Shown in pieces: positions 9,494-18,044 of a stretch of 39,011 bases of DNA (position 1 is the first letter of the stretch; each line of letters starts with the position of its first letter). Both the position numbers and the translations under genes were made by a program. The notes under the pieces were generated by a model. That model was not told where the DNA came from. It did not search any database and saw only the letters and a list, made by a program, of their open reading frames with translations. Location: assembly GCA_035378955.1 (NCBI GenBank), contig DAOSUS010000012.1, forward strand, positions 1 to 39,011. The letters run 5' to 3'. Source of the DNA: Candidatus Hydrogenedens sp. GTDB lineage: Bacteria; Hydrogenedentota; Hydrogenedentia; Hydrogenedentales; Hydrogenedentaceae.

Positions 9494-9896
9494 GTTTAAA
9501 ATCCATTTTTTTTTATTAATTCAAAGAAAATCTTTTTACAAGGAGAATTAGTTGGTTATCTCTACAATTGCATTTTAAAACAAGAATAACAATAAAAATG
9601 TCCTTCATAGGACAATTTGTTTATAAAAGCAATTTACTGATTGTCCAATACTTTGTTAAACATAGATAAATTTTTCATTATCTTACAAATTTCCTTTGTG
9701 TCCTCTGTGGTTAATTCTTTTTTACTGTAAATATGTAGAGACGAAAAATCTTTCACCTCCATATATTAAAATTACCGCTCTTCTTTATATGACACATCCC
9801 CGCTTCGGGTGTTTTTAACGGGTTAATTCTTTTACCACAGAGAGCACTGAAGATTTACACAGGGTTCAAAATTATGACATGAATAGTTATAACAAG
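9494..9896. other. Non-coding AT-rich intergenic stretch with dispersed-repeat remnants
   Basis: No plausible gene is seen. It contains GGTTAATTCTTTT twice in direct orientation (9709 and 9821). The first copy is preceded by CTCTGTGG and the second followed by its reverse complement CCACAGAG, resembling a CACAGAG-type dispersed intergenic element found in many environmental bacteria (recollection). A GC hairpin with a T-run (about 9793-9816) faces the plus strand although no plus-strand gene precedes it. Confidence 0.4.
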
Positions 9897-9924
9897 GGGG
9901 ACTTGCCCTTCTGGACAAGTCCCC
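9897..9924 (-). terminator. Intrinsic terminator after the 1330-aa gene
   Basis: The minus-strand stem GGGGACTTGTCC / GGGCAAGTCCCC (12 bp with one G-U pair) has an AGAA loop and is followed by CTTGTTATAACT. It begins about 44 nt after the stop codon at 9968. The T-run is weak but the stem is very stable. Confidence 0.65.
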
Positions 9925-9967
9925 GTGTATGAAATTCTACCTCGTTACCTTCGAGGATATGCTTCTA

Positions 9968-12900
9968 TTATCGTTGACGGCGACGCAGGGTAAATGCACC
10001 TGCCAAAGCACTCAAAGCCGTCATCACACCAAGACCGAACACGCCTGCAACAGGAATGCCCGTGGCTTCAGTAAGTGTCGCCACATTACTGTATACAATA
10101 TCTGTCAAATCATCACTAATTATACAGCGATATTGTCCACCATCTCCTTCTTCAAATGGAGAGAACACCAAAGTATTGGTATTCGTGCCGGAGATATTTC
10201 CACCATCGGTTAGATTTTCCCATGCCTTACCTGCGGTTTGTTTCTGCCATTGATAACGCAATTCGCCAAGACCATTTTCCGCGACTCCACCTTCTGCCAG
10301 CACGGTCATGGAGTAATCATTATCAATGATGACCTCCGCATCGGAAATATTTTGTGTAATTACGATATGTCTTGCGATACGAACACTCATAGTTCCAGAG
10401 GTATGCGTTTTTTCAACATCATTTAATTCAACCTTATACCCATAGATACCCTTCGTCAACGCTTTCGGGTCAACTACCAATTCAAGCGTATTCATCCCTA
10501 CATCCAGGGGTCCACTATTTACGATATCTGAATCCCGATACCAGACATAAGTGTCATATCCGGGGATAAAGATACCACCTGTAAAGTTCACGGTTAATAC
10601 AAAGGTATTTGAATCAACATAGGTATCCGTAACATCGGGATATTCATCAATGATATGTAGCAAGTCGCCTACATATACAGTTCTTTCTTTGGACTCACCG
10701 GAATTGCCACTACCATCTTTGGGTGTATATGTCAGCAGATACGAACCCGGTGTATTCACATCTACCACTCCATCTATTTCAACTAACGCCGTTACATCAC
10801 CCCAGCAATAATCTTCTGCTGTATAACCCGGGTCTACCCACGGCTCACCTACTTGCCACGCTAATAACGATGGTCCTTCCATTGTCAATGTAGGCAAATC
10901 GTTATCCACGACTTCAACTGTCCGATATACCGTTGTGGTCATCGGATAATCCGGGTCATGGTCGGTTACTTCGTATGAAATAATGTAAGTTCCCGGTGTA
11001 TATGGGTCTACCTCACCCGTTACGATTACTTCTGAGGTTAAATCGCCATCTTCAACATCTGTGGCAGTATAACCGGGTTCAAAATATGGCTCTTTACAAT
11101 TGAGTATCATCGGATTGTCGCCTAATAGGGTGATTTCGGGTGGATAGTTGCGGATAACATGAATTGTCCGTGTCTTTTGTTCGGCAACATTGCCACTGCT
11201 ATCCGTGTAATCATAGGTAATCACATAATCACCTAAATCACTCTCTTGTAGAGGACAATTGGTAGGCGCTGGGTCACCACCGATAATAGCAGCACCTGTT
11301 CCATCACACGCATCGGTCCATACCGCACCTTGCTCCGTGTAGCAGTCCACCATAATCTTCAGGAACACTTCCTCTTCTCCGGTTACAGTTATAATCGGTT
11401 TGGTTACATCACGCACGGTTACTGTCGCCGTCCCGGAGTTAGAATTGCCGTTCACATCGTAAACCGTCAGGGTCACCATGTTATCACCGAGGTCTGCACA
11501 AGTAAAGGTGTCTTTATCCAAGGCAAGATGGTCAATACCGCAATTGTCAGAACTACCATCATCCACATCGGCCGGCACAATGCTGGCATTGCCATTGGCA
11601 TCCAAATCGATAGTGATATTCTTTGTAACAACTGTCGGAGGCATATTGTCTTCCACCGTCACAGTAGCGGTATCCGAAGAACTATTATCTGCCTCATCAT
11701 AAACAGTCAAAGTAACCACATGTGAACCGATGTCTCCACAGGTGAATGTATTCGGGTCTACTTCCATACGGTCTATTGGGCAATTGTCATAACTGCCATT
11801 ATCCACATCTGAGGGAAGCACCGTCAATTGACCGGAAGCATCCAGATACAGCGTTACATCCTTCGTAATTACCGTTGGAGCAATATTATCCTGTACGGTT
11901 ATGGTTGCTGGTGCCGTTCCGATATTACCATTTACATCATTCACAATTAAATCAACCACAGCTGTGCCTAAATCAGCACAGGAAAGTGTTGCCGGGACAA
12001 CTTGCATACTGTCAATACCACAGTTATCGGAACTACCGTTATCTATATCACCCGGAAGTATCGTCACCTGTCCGGAGTTATCCAACTGCACAGTGATATC
12101 CTTCGTTATCACCGTAGGAGCTATGGAATCCTGCACTATGACTAAAGCGGGAGCTGAACTGCTATTATTGCTTACATCCGTAGCCGTTAGATTTACTATC
12201 GCTGAAGGCACATCTGCACAGGTAAATGTGCTCTTATCCAGTGATAAATTGGCAATACCACAGTTATCAGAACTACCATTGTTTACATCCGCTGGAACAA
12301 TAGACGCATTTCCTGTTCCGTCTAATTGAACTGTAATTTGTTTGGTAATTACCGTAGGAGGCAGGTTATCCTGCACGGTCACATTAGCAACACACTGGTC
12401 ACTATTCCCTGCGGGGTCGGTTGCTGTAAGTGTAACCGGTAATGTCTGTCCCAGATCATTACAATCAAATGTTGTTGGCGGAATAGATAGGATAACTGAA
12501 CAGTTATCTGATGAACCGTTATTAATCTCGTTAGCACTTAAAGTATATGTGCCCGCATTATTCAGATAAACAGTTATATCCTTGCATACCGCCACAGGTG
12601 ATATTAGGTCATTAACAGCCACTGTTGCATTGCATTCTGCCCAACGACCTGAATTTTCGATTAACCGCACGGTAATAGATGTAGATGGATACATACTGCA
12701 ATCGAAATTAACTGTATACGCACCACTTACCTGAACACGCCATAATCCACCCGGAACAACGCTATTCACTATATCTGCTAAGTTCACAGCGGGTAGGGTC
12801 GCATGTCCCGTGTTGTCCAACGATACCGACTGGTCATTTCGGCATGCCGCTGTCATAGGCTGCGTAACAGTTTCGTAAGCACCGCGGTCGTTATTTACAT

Positions 12901-13960
12901 TTTGAGGACGAGGAACCATCCGTATATCTGTTGCCAACGAATACGGTGTTGTCCCTGTATTAACAAATGGTGAAACAGATTGTAATTCGAACTCCGGAGC
13001 AGCCGTAGCAAATAACGGGTCTTGATTTTGATTTATATTCGTGTTAATTATAGTAGGCAGACCACAGCCCGGAGGTGCACCTATACCACATAACACCTGA
13101 ACACAATTTGCCAAAGCAGGTGTATTGTTCCAGAAAATACAACTGTTGATTTGCGTTGCGTTGGTTGTGTTGTATCCAAAAAATCCACCACTTTGTAAAC
13201 CATACAATCCACCTGTAGAGGTATCAACAATATTCGATACAAATGTCGAAAATGCAATAGTGACATCTGCCTGATTTGAAAAGATAGCGCCACCACCACG
13301 AATCGGATTAGCCGCGGAATCTGCTTTACGCTGAGCGTTGTTTTGATAAAACACACAATTTTCAATTTTAAGTTGGGGAACAATAGCACCGTTTCGTTCG
13401 TTTGCTATAGCACCGCCGGATACGGCTGCAATGTTGCCGATGAAGGTGCAGTTGGCAACTGTTACCTGAGCAGCCCAGTTATATAATCCGCCGCCACGCC
13501 AGGTATGATAGTCTCCCGGAACACCCGCCGCATTACCACCTGTAATCTGAAAGCCATCAACACGCATATTAAGTGAAGGGTCCGTGGCTTTTCCGGCAAC
13601 AATTACATGGAAAGCAGCGGCACCACCACGAGAATGAGAACCATCAATGATAGTAACCGCAAGGCGAGGATTCCTTTGATTTATTGCAGTTTCACGAATA
13701 CCATGGTAACCTTCAAAACCACCATAGAGTTGAACATTATCTTCGAGAATCAATGAGCCATCAACATTCGAAGGAGCACCCCATGGTACGGTGCGCAACT
13801 CATCATACACATAACCTCCACCGTTGGGTCCTCCTGCAACCCAGACCTCGTCACCTCCAAGTGCTGAGGCAAGGTCGATACCTTCTTGAATCGTGTCGAA
13901 TGCTGTCGCCCAGGTTAAACCGTCTTCGACACCACCCGGTCGCGGTGCCATCTTGTCCAC
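9968..13960 (-). CDS. Paralogous secreted beta-helix / Ig-like surface protein, severed from its signal peptide by an in-frame TGA
   Basis: The uninterrupted frame begins at a GTG (13960) giving VDKMAPRPGGVEDGLTWATAF. This is the first possible start after an in-frame TGA at 13975-13973 and has no convincing ribosome-binding site. Residues 1-370 are a right-handed beta-helix like that of the neighbouring 1817-residue protein. About 373-857 hold six roughly 80-residue repeats with NGSSDNC and TFTC cysteine motifs, the first of them degenerate. About 857-1096 are DUF5011-like modules. About 1098-1300 are Ig-like. The final 30 residues repeat the GIPVAG-helix-RRRQR tail. Without the upstream segment (13961-14050) the protein has no signal peptide, so it is a pseudogene, a recoded gene or a sequence error. 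The body is well preserved, which favours recent damage or an error. The family role is presumably cell-surface structure or adhesion. Confidence 0.85.
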   Translation of the reverse strand: MDKMAPRPGGVEDGLTWATAFDTIQEGIDLASALGGDEVWVAGGPNGGGYVYDELRTVPWGAPSNVDGSLILEDNVQLYGGFEGYHGIRETAINQRNPRLAVTIIDGSHSRGGAAAFHVIVAGKATDPSLNMRVDGFQITGGNAAGVPGDYHTWRGGGLYNWAAQVTVANCTFIGNIAAVSGGAIANERNGAIVPQLKIENCVFYQNNAQRKADSAANPIRGGGAIFSNQADVTIAFSTFVSNIVDTSTGGLYGLQSGGFFGYNTTNATQINSCIFWNNTPALANCVQVLCGIGAPPGCGLPTIINTNINQNQDPLFATAAPEFELQSVSPFVNTGTTPYSLATDIRMVPRPQNVNNDRGAYETVTQPMTAACRNDQSVSLDNTGHATLPAVNLADIVNSVVPGGLWRVQVSGAYTVNFDCSMYPSTSITVRLIENSGRWAECNATVAVNDLISPVAVCKDITVYLNNAGTYTLSANEINNGSSDNCSVILSIPPTTFDCNDLGQTLPVTLTATDPAGNSDQCVANVTVQDNLPPTVITKQITVQLDGTGNASIVPADVNNGSSDNCGIANLSLDKSTFTCADVPSAIVNLTATDVSNNSSSAPALVIVQDSIAPTVITKDITVQLDNSGQVTILPGDIDNGSSDNCGIDSMQVVPATLSCADLGTAVVDLIVNDVNGNIGTAPATITVQDNIAPTVITKDVTLYLDASGQLTVLPSDVDNGSYDNCPIDRMEVDPNTFTCGDIGSHVVTLTVYDEADNSSSDTATVTVEDNMPPTVVTKNITIDLDANGNASIVPADVDDGSSDNCGIDHLALDKDTFTCADLGDNMVTLTVYDVNGNSNSGTATVTVRDVTKPIITVTGEEEVFLKIMVDCYTEQGAVWTDACDGTGAAIIGGDPAPTNCPLQESDLGDYVITYDYTDSSGNVAEQKTRTIHVIRNYPPEITLLGDNPMILNCKEPYFEPGYTATDVEDGDLTSEVIVTGEVDPYTPGTYIISYEVTDHDPDYPMTTTVYRTVEVVDNDLPTLTMEGPSLLAWQVGEPWVDPGYTAEDYCWGDVTALVEIDGVVDVNTPGSYLLTYTPKDGSGNSGESKERTVYVGDLLHIIDEYPDVTDTYVDSNTFVLTVNFTGGIFIPGYDTYVWYRDSDIVNSGPLDVGMNTLELVVDPKALTKGIYGYKVELNDVEKTHTSGTMSVRIARHIVITQNISDAEVIIDNDYSMTVLAEGGVAENGLGELRYQWQKQTAGKAWENLTDGGNISGTNTNTLVFSPFEEGDGGQYRCIISDDLTDIVYSNVATLTEATGIPVAGVFGLGVMTALSALAGAFTLRRRQR

Positions 13961-14050
13961 ATAGACAACTGCTCATGCTGGCACAGCCACTGCAAAAATA
14001 GCCACTACCACCAGCACTGTTAAAATTGAGTCCAGCCTGTTGTTAAACAT
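13961..14050 (-). pseudogene. Signal-peptide segment of the 1330-aa gene, ending in an in-frame TGA
   Basis: ATG 14050-14048 follows an AGAAGGA ribosome-binding site (9-nt spacing) and encodes 25 residues: MFNNRLDSIL, a hydrophobic core, and AVAVPA. Codon 26 is TGA (13975-13973), followed in the same frame by AVVYVDKM, which matches AVFRVDKM in the paralogue. A single change from TCA (Ser) would restore a PASA-A cleavage site and join both parts into one 1360-codon gene. A second in-frame ATG at 14059 is too close to the ribosome-binding site to be favoured. Confidence 0.8.
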
Positions 14051-14093
14051 ATTTACCATTCCTTCTATTGGTTATTAAATTTTAGAACAACAA

Positions 14094-14121
14094 AAGATGT
14101 TCCAACCCATAGGAACATCTT
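14094..14121 (-). promoter_or_regulatory. Leader hairpin AAGATGTTCC...GGAACATCTT
   Basis: Perfect 10-bp arms with an 8-nt loop in the leader of the interrupted surface-protein gene, 43 nt before the ATG. On the minus strand the stem is followed by TTGTTGTTCT, so a weak attenuator is conceivable. It resembles the hairpin at 9281-9302. Confidence 0.45.
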
Positions 14122-14269
14122 AAATTCCCTGAGTAATTTTTTTGAATTAGACCCTTCCCCTTTCCCCTTATCAAATAAATAACATTATAACTTTTTCTCT
14201 TTTTCAACATAATACCTGCTAAAAAACAGACAAAAAATTAATTTCTGCCTACATTGAATATTGTATTTT

Positions 14270-14298
14270 ATTATATTACAAAAAAAATGATTTGTCAA
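14270..14298 (-). promoter_or_regulatory. Consensus sigma70 promoter for the interrupted surface-protein gene
   Basis: On the minus strand a perfect TTGACA (14293-14298) and a perfect TATAAT (14270-14275) are separated by 17 bp. The predicted start near 14263 gives a leader of about 210 nt containing the 14094-14121 hairpin. A full-consensus promoter argues that the gene was recently strongly expressed. Confidence 0.75.
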
Positions 14299-14357
14299 AT
14301 AAAATTTTATATTTTTTTCATTTTATTAAAAATTTCCTTTTTAGTTCATTCTTCTTG

Positions 14358-14383
14358 TAAGGGAACGGCATGCCGTATCCTTA
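14358..14383. terminator. Imperfect palindrome downstream of the SGNH hydrolase gene
   Basis: The perfect 12-bp palindrome ACGGCATGCCGT is extended by TAAGG/CCTTA arms with two internal non-Watson-Crick pairs. It sits about 50 nt after the stop of the SGNH gene. No T-run follows on the minus strand, so it may be a Rho-independent-like stem, an mRNA end stabiliser or a protein site. Confidence 0.4.
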
Positions 14384-14433
14384 TGATTGGATAAAAAGTA
14401 TAAATGTATTACCTATATCCTATAGGTCATCGG

Positions 14434-15672
14434 TTAATGTTTTTTCAGCCATTCTTGTAGTTTTTTAGACAAAATTTCTGAGATAAGTTGATGTCCTTTA
14501 GGTGTTGGATGTCCATCGATAGGGAAAAATAATTCAGGATTATCTTTCTGCTCTCGAAATTCTTGTGTCAGAATAAAACAAGGTAACGAAGCCCGTTCCG
14601 CAGAAAGAATAAAATGTTTATCCACATTTTCTGTTGTTAACATCTCAGGGGATACTTCAAAATGTAATCGTTTCATGTTTTCCCATGCATATTGATTAAC
14701 ATAAAAACCCTGCGGAATACTAACAACAACTGTTTTTGCTCCTGTTTTCTTTCCCATCGCGGCTATTTTCTTTAATATCTGCGTCAATTTTTCTATACAG
14801 GGCGTAATCATCGGACTTGAACTCTCCTCCAGAGGTGTAATTGTAACCTTGGGATTTTTAATTGCGACGGAAATAAGAAAAGGATTTATTAGCCCATCAA
14901 GGAAAGCGGAACGGATTTCTTTATCCAGAGTATTAAAACTTTCTCTTTCTTTTTCACTGAATTGCAACAAAATTTCCTTTGCAGAATTGCGAGCGGCTTC
15001 TTGATTTTTTTCTGCATTGTTAATTAAAGCCGGTTTCCTTCCCATTTTCTCAATTATGTATTTTTGCATTAGATATCTTCGAACACTTTTGCTTATATTT
15101 GGGAAAAGGTAATTTAATACGCTAAAAATAATATTATCCTCTGTCGTTTTTACTTCAGAACCACAAACGGCAAGCAGGTCATCTCCTTGTAATAGTGCTA
15201 TCAGGATAAGGTCTGGCTCTAATATAGGTATTGCCACTTTTGCCAATTCATAGTAAAATAACGGGTCTGCACCGGGTTTACCCAAATTGACTGTTTCCAC
15301 ATTTTTCCCTTCCTTTTTGATTTTATGTCCCAGACGACGCACCCAGGTATCCTCGATATTGACACCCCAACCATAGGTATAAGAATCGCCAAAGACAAGT
15401 ATCCGATAGGTATCCTTATCTTTTGGAATAGAAATCTCTTTATCACGGATACCAATAGAATTGATACTTACTCGATAGCGGAAATCTGTTGAAACAAATT
15501 CCTCATTTGAACCTTTAGGAAAAATAAGATGGAGACCCTGTATTAAATAATAATCATCGGGGAAACTGAACACATCATCAATAAAATGTAGAACAAGGAC
15601 TACAAGTAAAACAGAAAAGAATAAAAGACAAAATTCTTTCCATCCAAATCGGACTTTTTCTTTCTTTTCCAT
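14434..15672 (-). CDS. Membrane-anchored SGNH/GDSL-family hydrolase
   Basis: A 412-residue protein with a charged N-terminus and one transmembrane segment (about 15-32), placing the rest in the periplasm. SGNH block I is FGDSYTYGWG with the nucleophile Ser about 97. The C-terminal block is DGHPTPKGH, with catalytic Asp about 386 and His about 388. A VVVSIPQ strand and a GDD segment between them fit an SGNH fold. Such enzymes are esterases or acyl transferases acting on cell-envelope carbohydrates or lipids; the substrate cannot be read from sequence. It lies 50 bp downstream of lptG on the same strand, probably in the same operon, which hints at a glycolipid or polysaccharide substrate. This is an inference from context. 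Confidence 0.8.
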   Translation of the reverse strand: MEKKEKVRFGWKEFCLLFFSVLLVVLVLHFIDDVFSFPDDYYLIQGLHLIFPKGSNEEFVSTDFRYRVSINSIGIRDKEISIPKDKDTYRILVFGDSYTYGWGVNIEDTWVRRLGHKIKKEGKNVETVNLGKPGADPLFYYELAKVAIPILEPDLILIALLQGDDLLAVCGSEVKTTEDNIIFSVLNYLFPNISKSVRRYLMQKYIIEKMGRKPALINNAEKNQEAARNSAKEILLQFSEKERESFNTLDKEIRSAFLDGLINPFLISVAIKNPKVTITPLEESSSPMITPCIEKLTQILKKIAAMGKKTGAKTVVVSIPQGFYVNQYAWENMKRLHFEVSPEMLTTENVDKHFILSAERASLPCFILTQEFREQKDNPELFFPIDGHPTPKGHQLISEILSKKLQEWLKKH

Positions 15673-15722
15673 TTATATAAATAACCTCAGGATTGTTATA
15701 GAACCTGACTTTAATTTTATGT

Positions 15723-16811
15723 CTATGTTGGTGTTCGTTTCCAAATCAAAAGAGATAGTATCAGAAATAAGATATTGGCTCCCCACGCACTTATCATAGG
15801 TGGCAAAGTCTGGAGATACCCCAAACCCGTAAATAGGACGAAACAAAGCATATAACACAAAGCAGAGATGGCTGTTATTCCGAAACTTAATATAAATCCG
15901 CCTCGTTTCCATAATACAGACAAAGGTAAAGCAAGCAATAACATAATAAAAACGCTGGCAGGTCGGGCTATTCGTGCATTCCAATCCACCTCGTATTTAT
16001 AAGTAGGTATTCCAAAGAAACGGGCGCGTTTAATCTCTTCATAAAACTGTTTCCATGTTTTCAGTTCTTGTGGTAAATCAAGGGCAAACAATGTTTCGGG
16101 GGATTCTGTAAATGGAGCCGGTATTTGTGTAATACGAATTACCTCCTGTTCCATATCTTTCTTCGGGAAAAGAATAAACTGGCGACCCTCTTCAATGAAC
16201 CATTTCTTCTGTTTCTTATCCCACCAGATATACCGTGCCCGTATTTCGTCAATGCGGTCTTCCTGAATACGATGAATTACCACATCCCTGCCTGTCATAG
16301 CTTCCCGATTGAACCGTAATATATGACAGGTCCAATTCCCACTCAGATTCGTCCAGCTCACCCCGGAACGCGTGTCTCCCAGATGGTATGAGAAATACAT
16401 CTTTTCCAGATTACGAAATTGTTCCGCACACCATACACCCATAGTATCTTCCACAAAAAAACTGCCTATTGCAATAAATAACCCCGCAAGAAATACACTG
16501 GTTGTAATCCTTAATAGAGGAATTCCTCCCGAAAGTAATGCAGATATTTCCCCTTCCTGAGTACTTTTACCCCAGACTAAAAAAGTCGTTAGCATAATTC
16601 CCGCAGAAAGGAAATGATATTGCAAAAAGATTTTTGGCAGAGATAACAGATAATATTGGGCAATAATCATAAAAGGTACATTATACTTTTGCACAGATTC
16701 CTGTCGAGTGGTAAAAAAATCAACAATAATATATAAAAAGGCAAGAGCAATCAATACTCTCAAAAAGGTCTTGAGCCACCACGACAGGTAATATTTGTCT
16801 ATCGTTTTCAT
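15723..16811 (-). CDS. lptG: LptG-like permease of the lipopolysaccharide export ABC transporter
   Basis: A 362-residue YjgP/YjgQ-family protein. It has a transmembrane helix at about 12-30 (following MKTIDKYYLSWWLKTFLRV), two more before residue 125, a large periplasmic beta-jellyroll segment (about 125-270), and three C-terminal helices starting near RPASVFIMLLLALPLS. The motif STQEGEISALLSGGIP corresponds to the conserved cytoplasmic coupling region that contacts the LptB ATPase. With LptF it forms the inner-membrane permease that extracts lipopolysaccharide and feeds the Lpt bridge. Its ATG overlaps the lptF stop by 4 bp (ATGA), so the two are translationally coupled. LptG is chosen over LptF because of the MKTIDKYY start and its second place in the pair; family-level confidence is higher than the F/G assignment. 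Confidence 0.85.
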   Translation of the reverse strand: MKTIDKYYLSWWLKTFLRVLIALAFLYIIVDFFTTRQESVQKYNVPFMIIAQYYLLSLPKIFLQYHFLSAGIMLTTFLVWGKSTQEGEISALLSGGIPLLRITTSVFLAGLFIAIGSFFVEDTMGVWCAEQFRNLEKMYFSYHLGDTRSGVSWTNLSGNWTCHILRFNREAMTGRDVVIHRIQEDRIDEIRARYIWWDKKQKKWFIEEGRQFILFPKKDMEQEVIRITQIPAPFTESPETLFALDLPQELKTWKQFYEEIKRARFFGIPTYKYEVDWNARIARPASVFIMLLLALPLSVLWKRGGFILSFGITAISALCYMLCFVLFTGLGYLQTLPPMISAWGANILFLILSLLIWKRTPT

Positions 16812-17932
16812 AATCGGTCTGCCTTTATCAAAAGGAATAAGCCCAATCCACCAATAAGAATATTAGGTAATTGCTGAACGATACATTTCACATATAAAGG
16901 CATAAGCCCACCTCCTCCTACTGCTTTATAAAGGAGGAAATACATCCCAACGATTAAGAAACCTGAGGAAAAGGCGTATGTTGTGCCGGCTCCCCGCATA
17001 CGCACACCTATCGGCGATGCAATTAATCCTAATGCCAGACACATCAGCGGGAAAGAGAATCGTTCTGCAATTTCACCCCGATATTTTTTCACATCGGACA
17101 GAAGCGGCAACCCTTTAGTTCGTTCATACTCTTGGGAAATGCGACGGTGTTCCGCTAATAATTCACGGATAGACATACCTGTTCGAAGTCGAATTGTTTC
17201 CATAGGCTGAAGAGGGGGAATTGTTTTCTCCAATCGCTGAAAACTTCCACGAACAACCTGATTATTTTGTTCTTGCGACTCTATCCAGAAGCCATTTAGC
17301 ATTTCCAGCACATTCTCATCTTTCCCTTTCCGCCAACGTGCTTTTTCTGCATAAAAAGCAACCATTTTCCCTTCATCACCGGGTTGTAATACCACAATAT
17401 CCTGCAATTCGCCATCTTTCGTTCGTCCCCGAATATATACCCGCAATTTACCATATTCATACATCCTGCCTGTGGGAATTAAATCTAAAGACATACGCAA
17501 AGGAAGGTCCATGCGGGCTAACTTCATAAATTGACGAAAAGCCCACGGTTGAGCAATGTCCTGAACAACAAAACAAAGGATACTCAAGACTAATGACAAC
17601 ATCACCGCAGGCATTGCTATTCGGCGCATAGAAATACCCCCGGCTGTCATAGCAATTATTTCCCGATACCGACTCATGCGGTCAAACATTAACATTAAAC
17701 CGAATAAGAAGGTAATCGGGATAATCATCCCTACCATCATCGGAAGAGCATACAAGGACATCCAGAGAAAATCTGTCAATTGAAGTGGAGCCACAGGAAA
17801 TTCATCCAACAACTCTTTTATCTGTTGCTGGAGTATTCCACTTATCATCAGAACTGCAACCGCAGAAAAAGCAATAAACATCGGCGGAATAATCTGCCGA
17901 AGTATATATCGGTCAATCCGTGTTATAATCAT
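16808..17932 (-). CDS. lptF: LptF-like permease of the lipopolysaccharide export ABC transporter
   Basis: A 374-residue YjgP/YjgQ-family permease beginning MIITRIDRYILRQIIPPM. The N-terminal helices span about residues 15-120. They include the coupling-helix sequence DRMSRYREIIAMTAGGIS, in which the Glu is typical of the family. A periplasmic domain (about 125-275) carries phrases such as LRVYIRGRTKDGELQDIVV. Three C-terminal helices follow, starting near FSFPLMCLALGLIASPIGVR. It is the partner of the downstream LptG-like gene in transport of lipopolysaccharide from the inner membrane. The ATPase LptB is not in this window. It is the first gene of the lptF-lptG-SGNH operon and diverges from mutY. 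The stop is TGA, which shows that UGA terminates translation in this organism. Confidence 0.87.
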   Translation of the reverse strand: MIITRIDRYILRQIIPPMFIAFSAVAVLMISGILQQQIKELLDEFPVAPLQLTDFLWMSLYALPMMVGMIIPITFLFGLMLMFDRMSRYREIIAMTAGGISMRRIAMPAVMLSLVLSILCFVVQDIAQPWAFRQFMKLARMDLPLRMSLDLIPTGRMYEYGKLRVYIRGRTKDGELQDIVVLQPGDEGKMVAFYAEKARWRKGKDENVLEMLNGFWIESQEQNNQVVRGSFQRLEKTIPPLQPMETIRLRTGMSIRELLAEHRRISQEYERTKGLPLLSDVKKYRGEIAERFSFPLMCLALGLIASPIGVRMRGAGTTYAFSSGFLIVGMYFLLYKAVGGGGLMPLYVKCIVQQLPNILIGGLGLFLLIKADRL

Positions 17933-17960
17933 AACCTCATCACTATAAAAAAGTCGTCAT

Positions 17961-17989
17961 TTAATATAAGAAACTTATATTTTAATCAA
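17961..17989 (-). promoter_or_regulatory. Possible lptF promoter with inverted repeat
   Basis: Minus-strand TTGATT (17984-17989) and TATTAA (17961-17966) are spaced 17 bp. An inverted repeat AATATAAG-AAA-CTTATATT (17963-17981) overlies the -10 and spacer in the lptF/mutY divergent gap. Matches to consensus are moderate. Confidence 0.35.
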
Positions 17990-18044
17990 TACAGATAAAC
18001 AAACGGTATTTTTAATCTTACCTCTTTTGTCTCAATTTTTAATT

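Noticed and set aside
9793..9816. Plus-strand intrinsic terminator (CCCG-CTT-CGGG then T-run)
   Set aside because: No plus-strand gene lies upstream within 6 kb, and the stem has bulges. It may be a relic, so it is mentioned only in the intergenic description.
11330..11725. Plus-strand open frames antisense to the two giant surface-protein genes
   Set aside because: They are shadow frames of a strongly biased repeated coding sequence, with no ribosome-binding sites or recognisable domains.
13930..13975. Selenocysteine insertion at the TGA
   Set aside because: A small TTGTC/GACAA stem follows the TGA, but selenocysteine at a signal-peptide cleavage site makes no functional sense, the paralogue has no Cys there, and no SECIS-like loop is convincing.
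18027..18044. TTG start for mutY
   Set aside because: It has no better ribosome-binding site than the ATG at 18045, and the family's N-terminus fits the ATG.
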